Assembly: GCF_013401555.1 (NCBI RefSeq)
Contig: NZ_CP058552.1
Span: 6,138,001 to 6,202,000, forward strand
Direction of reading: 5' to 3'
Length of the DNA: 64,000 bases
DNA from: Paenibacillus sp. E222
Lineage (GTDB): Bacteria; Bacillota; Bacilli; Paenibacillales; Paenibacillaceae
The notes below the pieces were generated by a model. That model ran no database searches, was not told the origin of the DNA, and saw only the letters and a list, made by a program, of their open reading frames with translations. Positions 1 through 11,019 of the stretch are shown here, one piece after another (position 1 is the first letter of the stretch; each line of letters opens with the position of its first letter). Made by a program: the position numbers and the translations under genes.

Positions 1-19
1 CTCAACCCTCTGCAAGCCT

Positions 20-325
20 TTACTTCTCTTCCGTCACTACCGTTGCATTATAGATCACAATACGTTTGCCGTTCAGGTCAAACAGCACCTTGTTTCCATA
101 CTCGGTATCCTGCACATCGATCTTGCCTTCATAGGTCTGGATCAGCTCACCTGAGCTGCTGTACACCTTCACTACACGCTCCAGCCCTCCGGCATTATTG
201 GATCTCATCGTTTTGAGTGCGCGCTCACCAGAAGCTGTATTGAAATACCAGATAAATGATCCAACAATAATGCCCAGAACGGCCAGCACCGTCAGCCACA
301 TCCCTGTTTTTGCTTTTCTGCTCAT
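20..325 (-). CDS. small membrane-anchored protein, function unknown
   Basis: This encodes a 101-residue protein with one hydrophobic segment at about residues 9-27, followed by a short soluble part with the repeated idea of a strand-rich fold (VYSSSGELIQTYEGKID ... VLFDLNGKRIVIYNATV). The start is well supported: GGAGGGG lies 5 bases upstream of the ATG. I recognise this type as a small conserved protein of Bacillus and Paenibacillus of unknown role; the N-terminal helix would place the C-terminal domain outside the membrane or at its surface. It is separated from lacZ by a terminator and so is its own unit. I do not assign a function. Confidence 0.7.
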   Translation of the reverse strand: MSRKAKTGMWLTVLAVLGIIVGSFIWYFNTASGERALKTMRSNNAGGLERVVKVYSSSGELIQTYEGKIDVQDTEYGNKVLFDLNGKRIVIYNATVVTEEK

Positions 326-453
326 CCTGCCCCTCCTTCACCTCTTTGTTTCTGTACATTACGAGAACGAAGCGAGTACGGTTTCAATCATGCATATGCT
401 CAGCTGCTCTGATTCACTCTTCTACACTCTCCGTTATGCAAAATAAAACAAAA

Positions 454-482
454 CAGAGGCCCTCATCATCGAGGAACCTCTG
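454..482 (-). terminator. intrinsic terminator of the galactoside operon
   Basis: Stem CAGAGG-CCTC / GAGG-CCTCTG with a 6-base loop. Read on the minus strand it is followed by TTTTGTTTTATTTT. It sits 76 bases past the lacZ stop, so it ends the binding protein-permease-permease-lacZ unit. Confidence 0.85.
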
Positions 483-557
483 CTTCGGCTTTTGCTACAA
501 ACCATGGCATACAGACTTCATATAAGACTGTGCACCAAGTCTTATTAAGCCTCTCTC

Positions 558-3647
<3,090 letters not shown>

Positions 3648-3715
3648 TTATTCAGTACAGACGCTTGTTTTCCTTTTCCAAAAACCACAAACAATCCTTG
3701 ACAAACAGAAAGGCA

Positions 3716-3737
3716 GAGGCACGCCTGCGGCGGCCTC
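3716..3737 (-). other. hairpin between permease and lacZ
   Basis: A GC-rich stem GAGGC(A)CGCC / GGCGGCCTC with a 3-base loop and one bulged A lies in the 159-base gap between the second permease and lacZ. On the minus strand it is followed by a T-rich stretch (TGCCTTTCTGTTTGTC). It can be a partial terminator or an mRNA 3'-end stabiliser; the sequence cannot tell which. Confidence 0.6.
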
Positions 3738-3767
3738 CACTCTCATGCGGGAATGAATGTTATTCCA

Positions 3768-4610
3768 TTATTTCACAGAACCAACCATTCCGGCGACAAA
3801 ATGTTTCTGCATAATGAAGAATACGATTGCTGTCGGCAGCGTGGCAATAACGATCGCTGTCATAATTACGCCATAATCTGGAGCGTATCCCGAACCGAGA
3901 TTGGAAATAAGCAGCGGAATCGTTTGTTGGTCAGGCGTTTGCAAAACAATCAGCGGCCACAGATAGTTGTTCCAGCTGCTCATGAATGTGATAATCGCGG
4001 CTGCTGCGTATGTGGTTCTCATCGTTGGCATGTAAATCTTCAGGAAGATTCCCAGCTCGCTCAGTCCATCAATCCGTCCAGCTTCCAGCAGATCTTTAGG
4101 GAACATTTTGGTGTTCTGACGGAAGAAGAAGATCAGAAACGCTGTCGTAATGGTTGGCAAAATGACGGATGCCATGGTGTTGATCCCGATGACCGGTGTA
4201 ACACTTGAGATCGTTGCAAACATACGGTACAAAGGCACCATAATCGCTGCAAACGGAATCATCATGGATAACAGCAAGATGTTGAACACAACATCACGCG
4301 ATTTCGTACGATATACCTCAAAGCCATAACCTGCCATCGAACCAATCAGCAGAGCCAGAATCGTTGAGACAATGGAGATGATAGCCGAGTTCCCCAGAGC
4401 CTGCACCAGATTGGTCGAGTCAATCAGTTTGTTGAAGTTATCAAGGAAAGCCGAACCTGGCAGCAATCTGCCTTTGGTAACATCGACAGATGCATTTGTA
4501 GAGCTGACCAGCATCCAGAAAAATGGAAAAATGGATACAAAGGCGACGATGGATAGGAAGACGTAAGTGAAAATCCGTTTTGCTTTAGCTTTAGCCATTT
4601 TTATTATCAC
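3768..4610 (-). CDS. carbohydrate ABC transporter permease (MalG/LacG type)
   Basis: A 280-residue inner-membrane permease with six predicted helices, the usual size for the MalG-like subunit of CUT1 sugar importers. The EAA loop that docks the ATPase is clear at about residues 186-206 (LLEAGRIDGLSELGIF). Its start overlaps the end of the upstream permease by 20 bases, so the two are translationally coupled. With the partner permease and the lipoprotein it makes a galactoside importer. No ATPase gene lies in the operon; CUT1 systems in Bacillales commonly share an MsmK/MalK-type ATPase encoded elsewhere. The N terminus has a short basic lead before the first helix, as usual for this subunit. 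Confidence 0.93.
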   Translation of the reverse strand: MIIKMAKAKAKRIFTYVFLSIVAFVSIFPFFWMLVSSTNASVDVTKGRLLPGSAFLDNFNKLIDSTNLVQALGNSAIISIVSTILALLIGSMAGYGFEVYRTKSRDVVFNILLLSMMIPFAAIMVPLYRMFATISSVTPVIGINTMASVILPTITTAFLIFFFRQNTKMFPKDLLEAGRIDGLSELGIFLKIYMPTMRTTYAAAAIITFMSSWNNYLWPLIVLQTPDQQTIPLLISNLGSGYAPDYGVIMTAIVIATLPTAIVFFIMQKHFVAGMVGSVK

Positions 4611-5490
4611 CTGCCACTTTAAACTGGATGATGGACAATATTATGATCAAAATTACGATGGAGTAAGAAACGGTTGCCGCATATCCGAAGTCCGGTGAAT
4701 ATTTGAACGAAAGGTTGTAGATATATTGCGAAATGGACATGGTTGCGTTACCCGGACCACCTTTGGTAATGTTCATAATCTCATCAAAGATCTGCAAGGT
4801 ACCGATGGTCGATGTAATGGATGTGAAGAGGATAATCGGTTTGAGCAAAGGTACGGTAATTTTGAAAAATTGGGTGAATGCATTCGCTCCGTCAATTCTG
4901 GCTGCTTCATAGATCGATTGATCGATATTTTGAAGAGATGACAGATAGAAAATCATGTTATATCCGGTCCAACGCCAAGTGACGGCGATTATGATCGTAA
5001 TTTTAGCCCAGAACGGGTCCGTGATCCATTGAATTGGAGTGCCGATGATGTGCAAGCCCAACAATGCCTGGTTCACCATACCATCCGGTGCAAACAAATA
5101 TTTGAATACAACCGAGTACGCTACGAGTGAAGTAACACAAGGCAAGAAAATAGCTGTACGGAAAAAGCTGCGGAAACGCAGTGTGCTGTCATTTAGCAAT
5201 ACGGAAATGAACAAACCGAGAATAATCATTATAGGTACTTGAATGATCAAGTAAATGAACGTATTTGATAGTGCTGTACGGAACGTTGTGTCAACCAACA
5301 ATCTCTTGTAGTTCGCAAGGCCCGAAAATTCAAGGTTGGCACCTTTGCCAGACTTGAATGATAAGAGCAGCGCTTGAATCATCGGATAGAAGTAGAAGGC
5401 TACAATTCCGACAACAGCCAGCAAAACAAAAGCCCATCCAGTCAAATTATTTTTCTTTTGGAGACTGTCTCCTGTATTTATGGCTTTCAC
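4591..5490 (-). CDS. carbohydrate ABC transporter permease (MalF/LacF type)
   Basis: A 299-residue permease with six predicted membrane helices and the EAA motif at about residues 195-213 (YEAARIDGANAFTQFFKI). This is the short MalF-like form without the large periplasmic loop, usual in Gram-positive CUT1 importers. It sits between the binding protein gene and the MalG-like permease. The 132-base gap from the binding protein stop to this start contains a long folded element (see 5524-5603), and the gene overlaps the next one by 20 bases. Substrate assignment to beta-galactosides is inferred only from lacZ in the same operon. Confidence 0.93.
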   Translation of the reverse strand: MKAINTGDSLQKKNNLTGWAFVLLAVVGIVAFYFYPMIQALLLSFKSGKGANLEFSGLANYKRLLVDTTFRTALSNTFIYLIIQVPIMIILGLFISVLLNDSTLRFRSFFRTAIFLPCVTSLVAYSVVFKYLFAPDGMVNQALLGLHIIGTPIQWITDPFWAKITIIIAVTWRWTGYNMIFYLSSLQNIDQSIYEAARIDGANAFTQFFKITVPLLKPIILFTSITSTIGTLQIFDEIMNITKGGPGNATMSISQYIYNLSFKYSPDFGYAATVSYSIVILIIILSIIQFKVAGDNKNG

Positions 5491-5523
5491 AGTATGGCTC
5501 CTCTCTCTCCATGGAACATGGGT

Positions 5524-5603
5524 AGAACCTACAGAGCCTCTCGCCTTGTCCGGTTCAGCTTGCGCCAGACAAGGGAGACGGCTCCGATGTTACTTCAGGT
5601 TCT
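5524..5603 (-). other. three-tier intercistronic stem-loop
   Basis: Three nested perfectly paired arms occur in order: AGAACCT (5524-5530) with AGGTTCT (5597-5603), GAGCC (5534-5538) with GGCTC (5580-5584), and CCTTGTC (5544-5550) with GACAAGG (5568-5574). The RNA would fold as one long interrupted hairpin between the binding protein gene and the first permease. In many sugar operons such structures protect the abundant binding-protein message and lower permease expression; that role is inferred here. Confidence 0.7.
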
Positions 5604-5622
5604 ATAAGTTACCTTGGGTATC

Positions 5623-6915
5623 TTAGTTTAATTGTGCTTCAGCTTGTTTTTGTGCATCGGCTAGAACGTCATCAATTGCTTTACCGTTCAGGTACGCTTG
5701 CATTTCAACAACCAGAATGTCTTCAATTGCATATGTGTTACTACCGTAGTTTACATTTGGAATTTCTTTCGTCCATGCTGCAAAATCACTAAAGATTTTT
5801 TGACCACCGAAGAACTCGTCTGGCTTGTTGTATGCATCACCATTTACAGCCGGTTTGTACGTACCGATGGCACCAATGTTCGTCAACAAGTCTTGATACA
5901 GTTGTTTGTCAGAACCAAATGTTTTTGCCAGGAAGTCAGCTGCTTGATCTGCACCAGGAACGTTATTCATAACATACCAGGAGCTACCACCCAGGTTGGA
6001 TGCGTGTACAGAGTTTGGTTGGCCAGCCAGTTTTGGCATTGGAGCTACAGCCCATTTACCGGATTGGGAAGCTTCTTGACGTACAGATGGTGAGAACCAG
6101 TTGCCTGTAGGAATTGTTGCTACGCTACCGTTATTGGCATTGGCAACGAATTGGCTCCAGTCAGAGTGCAATTTAACAATGTTGGCATCCATCATTTTTT
6201 TGTACGTTTCGAAAGCTTCTTTCAATGCAGGGTTACTGCTAATGTCAGGTGTCTTGCCATCTTCTGCAGTGTACCATTTGCCTGCTGTTTGGATCATCAT
6301 GCGAATGATTCCAAGATCATTCGGGTCAAGAGACAGCAGCTCTTTACCTGTTTTTGCTTTTACGTCTTTACCGATTTGGATGTAATCATCCCAAGTGATG
6401 TCTTGCAAGTCAGCAGCCTTGTAGCCCGCTTGTTCCAGCAAATCCGTTCTGTAGTACAAACCTGCTACGCCAGAGTCAAACGGTACGCCGTATTGTTTGC
6501 CTTCATACGAAGTTGGTCCAATTTTGTAATCTGCAAAATCGGAAGCTTTGATTGTGGAAGACAAATCTTTGAACGCATCAGGATATGCACTCAGGAAGCT
6601 TTGTGAACGATAGTCCTCAATCAGAACGATGTTAGGAAGACCGCTGCTTGTTCCAGAGTTCAGGCCTGTATTCAGCTTCTGAATAATCGCATCTTGAGCA
6701 TTCTCAATGATGTTGATTTTCAGATCGGGATTTTGTTTCTGATATGCTTCTTTTGCTGTTTCAAGTGCAGCAACGTTAAATGCTTTGTCCCAAGCCCAGA
6801 TTGTGATCTCGTTTGTTTTTTCGTCACCACCGCTAGCCGTTTTGCCTCCACCACCGGATGAACATGCGGACAACAACAGGACAGTAGCGAGCATCAATAC
6901 CCACATTTTTTTCAA
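5623..6915 (-). CDS. sugar ABC transporter substrate-binding lipoprotein
   Basis: A 430-residue extracellular solute-binding protein (SBP_bac_1 type) of a CUT1 sugar importer. I chose the TTG at 6915, 8 bases after GGGGAG, because it gives a clean lipoprotein signal: KK, a hydrophobic core, and the lipobox LSAC with the lipidated Cys at residue 18, followed by a Ser/Gly-rich linker. A longer reading frame reaching 7047 is open but adds 44 basic residues in front of the signal and has no good ribosome site. The mature protein begins the usual binding fold at EITIWAWD. It is the first gene of the operon with two permeases and lacZ. The nearby cre sites suggest glucose repression by CcpA. Confidence 0.92.
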   Translation of the reverse strand: MKKMWVLMLATVLLLSACSSGGGGKTASGGDEKTNEITIWAWDKAFNVAALETAKEAYQKQNPDLKINIIENAQDAIIQKLNTGLNSGTSSGLPNIVLIEDYRSQSFLSAYPDAFKDLSSTIKASDFADYKIGPTSYEGKQYGVPFDSGVAGLYYRTDLLEQAGYKAADLQDITWDDYIQIGKDVKAKTGKELLSLDPNDLGIIRMMIQTAGKWYTAEDGKTPDISSNPALKEAFETYKKMMDANIVKLHSDWSQFVANANNGSVATIPTGNWFSPSVRQEASQSGKWAVAPMPKLAGQPNSVHASNLGGSSWYVMNNVPGADQAADFLAKTFGSDKQLYQDLLTNIGAIGTYKPAVNGDAYNKPDEFFGGQKIFSDFAAWTKEIPNVNYGSNTYAIEDILVVEMQAYLNGKAIDDVLADAQKQAEAQLN

Positions 6916-6965
6916 ATCATTCAACTCCCCTTCAACCTCTTTGTGTGTAATTTGTTTGCGTTTTC

Positions 6966-6979
6966 TGAAAGCGGTTGCT
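6966..6979. promoter_or_regulatory. near-match CcpA cre box
   Basis: TGAAAGCGGTTGCT fits the cre consensus TGWAANCGNTNWCA at 12 of 14 positions. It lies 51 bases upstream of the binding protein start and would be in the leader or promoter. It is weaker than the site at 7074. Confidence 0.45.
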
Positions 6980-7073
6980 TTCGATGTAATCATCTTATCA
7001 TTCCCAAATCGCCATTCGTTAGTAATAATTTTGTGCCGATTTGTCATCTTATTGCCACAATGAAAACCTTTGC

Positions 7074-7088
7074 AGAAACCGCTTGCAT
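7074..7088 (-). promoter_or_regulatory. CcpA cre box
   Basis: Read on the minus strand, ATGCAAGCGGTTTCT matches every fixed position of the cre form WTGNAANCGNWNNCW. It lies about 160 bases upstream of the binding protein start. The 361-base gap 6916-7276 otherwise holds the second cre-like site and the terminator of the two-component genes; no further gene is seen there. Confidence 0.65.
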
Positions 7089-7190
7089 TAATTTTGGATT
7101 ATGGTAATTTCTTTTGAATTTGTACTCTCCCCATCTAAAATGTTTACCAATGATCCACTTTGCTTCATCCGATGGATATTATTTTGCATT

Positions 7191-7239
7191 AAAAAGAGCC
7201 CTCCTATTCTGCTACAATGCAGCGTTCGGAAGACTCTTT
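7191..7239 (-). terminator. intrinsic terminator of the two-component operon
   Basis: AAAGAG (7193-7198) pairs with CTCTTT (7234-7239), with a second inner stem CTGC/GCAG at 7209-7222. On the minus strand the structure ends in TTTTTAA. It lies 38 bases past the histidine kinase stop and separates that unit from the transporter operon. Confidence 0.65.
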
Positions 7240-7276
7240 CGGAACGGTCTATAAAGATTCTCAGCACGTTGTGCCA

Positions 7277-9046
7277 TTATTGAGTGATTAAAGGGAGCGT
7301 GACCGTCACTCTGGTTCCCTCGCCAGGCGTGCTCATGATCGTAACTCCATATGGCGTACCATAAAGCAGTTGAATCCGGTCGTGAACATTACGTATACCG
7401 ATTCCACTAAACAGCTGTCGATTGTTCTTCGGATTGGGCAGCGACTCTCCCATGGAGAACCCCTCAATCCCGTCGCCATTGTCCATAATCTCACAGATTA
7501 GTGATTCACCTGCTCTTGACACCATCACATGAATCGTTCCTGTATCCTTCTTGATAAAGGCATGGAAGAACGCATTCTCGATAAAAGGCTGAATCACTAA
7601 CTTGGGCACATGATAATGGGTACAATCCGGGGATATATAAAAAGCTGCCTTGATCCGTCCGCCGTACCTGACATGATTAATGAACACATAATTTTTTAAA
7701 TTCTCCACTTCCTGCTCCACCGTGACCGTCTCGCTTACGTCGCTAATCGTATTTTGTAGGAGCGAGATCAATGCGTTGATGGTCTCGGCTGCACGATCCT
7801 TATTGCCTTGCTGTACCAATACCTTAACCGAAGCGAGTGTATTGTACAGAAAATGCGGATTAATCTGGCTTTGCAGAGCAGCAAGCTCCGCATTTCGTTG
7901 CTCACGTTGAGTCAACACCAGTTGATCCACATAATCATGCAGTTCGTCCAGCATGTAATTGTAAGCATGACTCAGTTGTCGGCTCTCATAGCTGCCACTG
8001 ACCGGAATATAATTATCCAGATCACTTTTCGTAATATTGGACATCTGTTTCACCAGCCTGCGGAGCGACTTGGTAATCTGATTCGTAATAAGAAACACCA
8101 GCACAAGCGCTCCTGCAACGATAGCCGTACAGATGAGGACAATCGTCTTCATATCCAGCAGCTGCCCCATCGCCTGCTCCTTATCGACCACATTGACGAT
8201 ATAAAAGCGATAAATGGGTAAGTATTCCGACAGAACAACGCTATCTTGATCCATTACATGAGCGTTAACCCCTTTACTGTTATCATTGCTCATTTGTCTC
8301 GCATACGATAGCAGTTCCAATTGCCGAGTCCCGATCCAATCTTCCCGATTGGAGGAAACAATCTCCCCGTTTTCGTTCAGGATGACCACATCATTGCCCC
8401 TGCTCGTAAAGCTGCTGTAGAACTGACGGAACATACGCTCTCTCATCGTGACGTATAACATGCCATACATGCTGCCCTGGCTTCGATTGGTCAGCACTTT
8501 GGTCGCGGATATCATCTGCTCTGAACCCGAGCCCTCGTCGAGGCGATAATCGTCGAAAATCAATCGGCTGGGCAGCTTGGTCGCCTCCATCGTAATAGGC
8601 ATCTGTTTCAGATCGTCGACCGACATGCTCAAGTGAGAACGATCGGTTGAATACGTGCGTCCGTTGATGCCACTGATCGTGATGCCCACCTCATACGATT
8701 CGGTGATGGTCTGAATTCGATCCATCGCCTCTCGCATATGATAGTAGGACTTCGCCATAGTAAGTGAATCGCCCTCACCTTCGGACAAAAAGCCGCGAAT
8801 CGAGCCGCTCTGGCTTACGTTGTTGGCTACCGCTGCGATAGCATCATTAAAGGATTCAAAATTCGTTTTGATCTGGTTCAGCACTTTGGAATTGGTAATG
8901 CTGAACGTCTCGGTAAACAATCGGGTCGACATGTGAATGGTCGTCCACAGGATAAGTACCGACACGAGAACAATGCTGATCACCATAACCAGAAATAATT
9001 TTGGAAACAATCCAAGACGGGATAACGCATTGATCCATTTCTTCAT
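7277..9046 (-). CDS. YesM-type sensor histidine kinase
   Basis: A 589-residue membrane sensor kinase of the LytS/YesM class. Helix 1 is at about 16-37, a large extracellular Cache-like sensor domain spans about 40-295, helix 2 is at 300-322, HAMP follows to about 375, and the His_kinase domain starts at ELAALQSQINPHFLYN with the phosphorylated H398. The ATPase part shows the N box (VIQPFIENAFFHAF), DNGDGIEG and GIGIRNVHDRIQ. It is transcribed with the response regulator, 18 bases downstream of it. Kinases of this class usually sense extracellular oligosaccharides or their binding proteins and control a neighbouring CUT1 transporter, here most likely the galactoside operon just downstream. The partner order (regulator first, kinase second) is the less usual one. 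Confidence 0.93.
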   Translation of the reverse strand: MKKWINALSRLGLFPKLFLVMVISIVLVSVLILWTTIHMSTRLFTETFSITNSKVLNQIKTNFESFNDAIAAVANNVSQSGSIRGFLSEGEGDSLTMAKSYYHMREAMDRIQTITESYEVGITISGINGRTYSTDRSHLSMSVDDLKQMPITMEATKLPSRLIFDDYRLDEGSGSEQMISATKVLTNRSQGSMYGMLYVTMRERMFRQFYSSFTSRGNDVVILNENGEIVSSNREDWIGTRQLELLSYARQMSNDNSKGVNAHVMDQDSVVLSEYLPIYRFYIVNVVDKEQAMGQLLDMKTIVLICTAIVAGALVLVFLITNQITKSLRRLVKQMSNITKSDLDNYIPVSGSYESRQLSHAYNYMLDELHDYVDQLVLTQREQRNAELAALQSQINPHFLYNTLASVKVLVQQGNKDRAAETINALISLLQNTISDVSETVTVEQEVENLKNYVFINHVRYGGRIKAAFYISPDCTHYHVPKLVIQPFIENAFFHAFIKKDTGTIHVMVSRAGESLICEIMDNGDGIEGFSMGESLPNPKNNRQLFSGIGIRNVHDRIQLLYGTPYGVTIMSTPGEGTRVTVTLPLITQ

Positions 9047-9064
9047 CGTTTTGCCCTTCTGACT

Positions 9065-10612
9065 TCATGCCCAGAACTTGCGCCGGTATCGGCTCGGAGA
9101 CAGTCCGGTAAATTTTTTGAACACCTTGCAGAAATAACTATGGTCTGAATAGCCCACCATGCTGCTGATTTCAGAGATTGTAACATGGTCCGATCGAAGA
9201 AGTTCCTCTGCCTTTTCAATCCGAATTTTATTCAAATATTCGTTAAAGCCTTCTTTTTTGTGTGAAGAGAAATAACTGGACAAGTACGATGGATTAAAAT
9301 GAAAATGCTTGGCTACTTCGGCAAGTCCGAGCGGCTGATCAAAGTGCTCATGCATATATTCCAGCAGCATTTTCATATTTGGATCACTTCGTCGTCCGCC
9401 CTCTCCACTCGTGCACTCCTGCACCTCAGCCATGAACTGATCCAGTACGTTCATCGCTTCTGTCAGACTGGATGAACCATCAACATGTTTGAAATAGGCA
9501 TACTTGCTCTCTTCCAACGCAGCAGACTGCACATCCATATCTGCCAGAGTAATGGTCACATTGAAGATCAGATTGCCCAGAAAGGACTTGATTTCAAACA
9601 CATCGGCAATATAATCCCGTCCCAACGTAAGGGCATGCTCCTGCAAATATTCTCTTGCCGCTTCGGTTCGATTTCGCTTCACATGCTGCAAAAACATGTT
9701 CACATTGAACTGATACCCGGCAGGATGAAGAGGCGGAAGTTCGCTATACACCAGAATAGATCGGTCCTCATAATAAAAGCGATACTCCATGAGCTTGATC
9801 AGACGTGTTTGATATACGTTTCCCATCTCTTCAAATGAAGAGAAGCTGTCGCTAAGTACCCAACAAAGTCCACCCTGCCCATCCTTATTCTCGTTCGCCA
9901 ACTCCTTGATCCGCTGCACCATCCATTCATCCTTGGCAGGCTCAACATTAAGGAGAACCACTGGCGAGGTTCCTTCGGCCGGAACGATTGCGCACTCCAC
10001 GTCGGGGAGCAGATCACGTAATCTGGACTCCAGGTGCTCGTTATCCAGCTTGTGCACATGTGTGTGTGTATCCTGCGGCTTATATACGAGTAAGCGGAAG
10101 CAACGGTGGGGAAACGTCTCCCTTATCATATGCATCTCATTTTCCTCATCCAACGTAAATCCGGACAGCATCTTTTCCATCAGTTGTCCCAGCTTCCACC
10201 CATCATGTGAAGGCTCAAACTGCAATTCGGGGATTTTGCCAGCTGTACGCTGCAGTACTTGTAATAATTCATTGGTATCCAGTTTCGGTTTCAATATATA
10301 GTCTGCTGCCCCATTCTGGAGCGTTGAACGTACATATTCAAATTCACTGAAGCTGCTAAGAACGATAACCTCAATCTGCGGATGGCTGGCTTTTAACGTC
10401 CGTACAAATGTTTCCCCATCCATCACAGGCATCACGATGTCCGTAATGACAATATCCGGCTGTAATCGCTGTACCTGCTCAAGCCCTTCTTCCCCGTTGG
10501 AAGCTTCACCTACAATCTGAAAACCTTCAGCTTCCCAGTTCATATGGTGCTTAATGCCTTGCCTTACAAGAAACTCATCGTCAACAATCAGCACCTTACA
10601 CAACCGGTTCAT
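9065..10612 (-). CDS. YesN-type response regulator, receiver plus AraC DNA-binding domain
   Basis: A 515-residue cytoplasmic transcription factor. The receiver domain (residues 5-120) has the acidic pair D11-D12, the phosphorylation site D58 in VITDIVMPVMDG, and K107-like lysine in YILKPK. A middle linker of about 280 residues of no clear family follows. The C terminus (about 415-513) is an AraC/XylS double helix-turn-helix ending SPSRYRRKF. It is the first gene of the unit with the YesM-type kinase. By family precedent it activates sugar transporter and hydrolase genes when phosphorylated. The 313 bases upstream (10613-10925) hold its promoter region but no clear gene or motif. Confidence 0.93.
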   Translation of the reverse strand: MNRLCKVLIVDDEFLVRQGIKHHMNWEAEGFQIVGEASNGEEGLEQVQRLQPDIVITDIVMPVMDGETFVRTLKASHPQIEVIVLSSFSEFEYVRSTLQNGAADYILKPKLDTNELLQVLQRTAGKIPELQFEPSHDGWKLGQLMEKMLSGFTLDEENEMHMIRETFPHRCFRLLVYKPQDTHTHVHKLDNEHLESRLRDLLPDVECAIVPAEGTSPVVLLNVEPAKDEWMVQRIKELANENKDGQGGLCWVLSDSFSSFEEMGNVYQTRLIKLMEYRFYYEDRSILVYSELPPLHPAGYQFNVNMFLQHVKRNRTEAAREYLQEHALTLGRDYIADVFEIKSFLGNLIFNVTITLADMDVQSAALEESKYAYFKHVDGSSSLTEAMNVLDQFMAEVQECTSGEGGRRSDPNMKMLLEYMHEHFDQPLGLAEVAKHFHFNPSYLSSYFSSHKKEGFNEYLNKIRIEKAEELLRSDHVTISEISSMVGYSDHSYFCKVFKKFTGLSPSRYRRKFWA

Positions 10613-10925
10613 GACCCTTGACCCCCTTGTCTAATCTTTCATCTATGTCTGTACAGGTTATACCATTAATATATCGGATAGAATGGCCTCGCTGTGTTAG
10701 CGGTTACATTAACTTTAAAGTTTTGTACTTCTTTTTATATCTCAAAACGAACGTTTAAGCAATGGTAAGCATTTTGTATAAATCCAAAGAGCGTCTTTCA
10801 ATAAGCAAGATATAGATCGAAATGCATTTATTCGTCTATGTCTTGTACCGGGAAGCGAAATGATTCGAATTATGCAAAATGCTAATGGAAACTCTCTTTA
10901 GTGTACACTATATTTCGACAAAATA
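10613..10925. other. intergenic region without a gene
   Basis: This A/T-rich stretch lies between the response regulator start and the xyloglucanase terminator. It should carry the regulator promoter, but I could not pick one convincing -35/-10 pair. No open frame with a ribosome site is visible. Confidence 0.5.
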
Positions 10926-10972
10926 AGAAGCCTCGGCCCGCCATGAATCATTTTGGCGAGCCAGGACTTCTT
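10926..10972 (-). terminator. intrinsic terminator of the xyloglucanase gene
   Basis: A long imperfect stem pairs 10926-10942 with 10955-10972 (AGAAG.CT.GGC.CGCC / GGCG.GCC.GG.CTTCTT) across a 12-base loop. On the minus strand it is followed by ATTTTGTC. It lies about 50 bases past the GH74 stop codon. Confidence 0.65.
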
Positions 10973-11019
10973 ATCGATGCATGTTTAGATTAAGTCATAC
11001 TTTCATTTCAAGTTGAAGT

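Noticed and set aside
6916-7047. 44-residue N-terminal extension of the sugar-binding lipoprotein
   Set aside because: It would bury the lipoprotein signal behind a basic stretch and lacks a ribosome site, while the TTG at 6915 has GGGGAG at the right distance.
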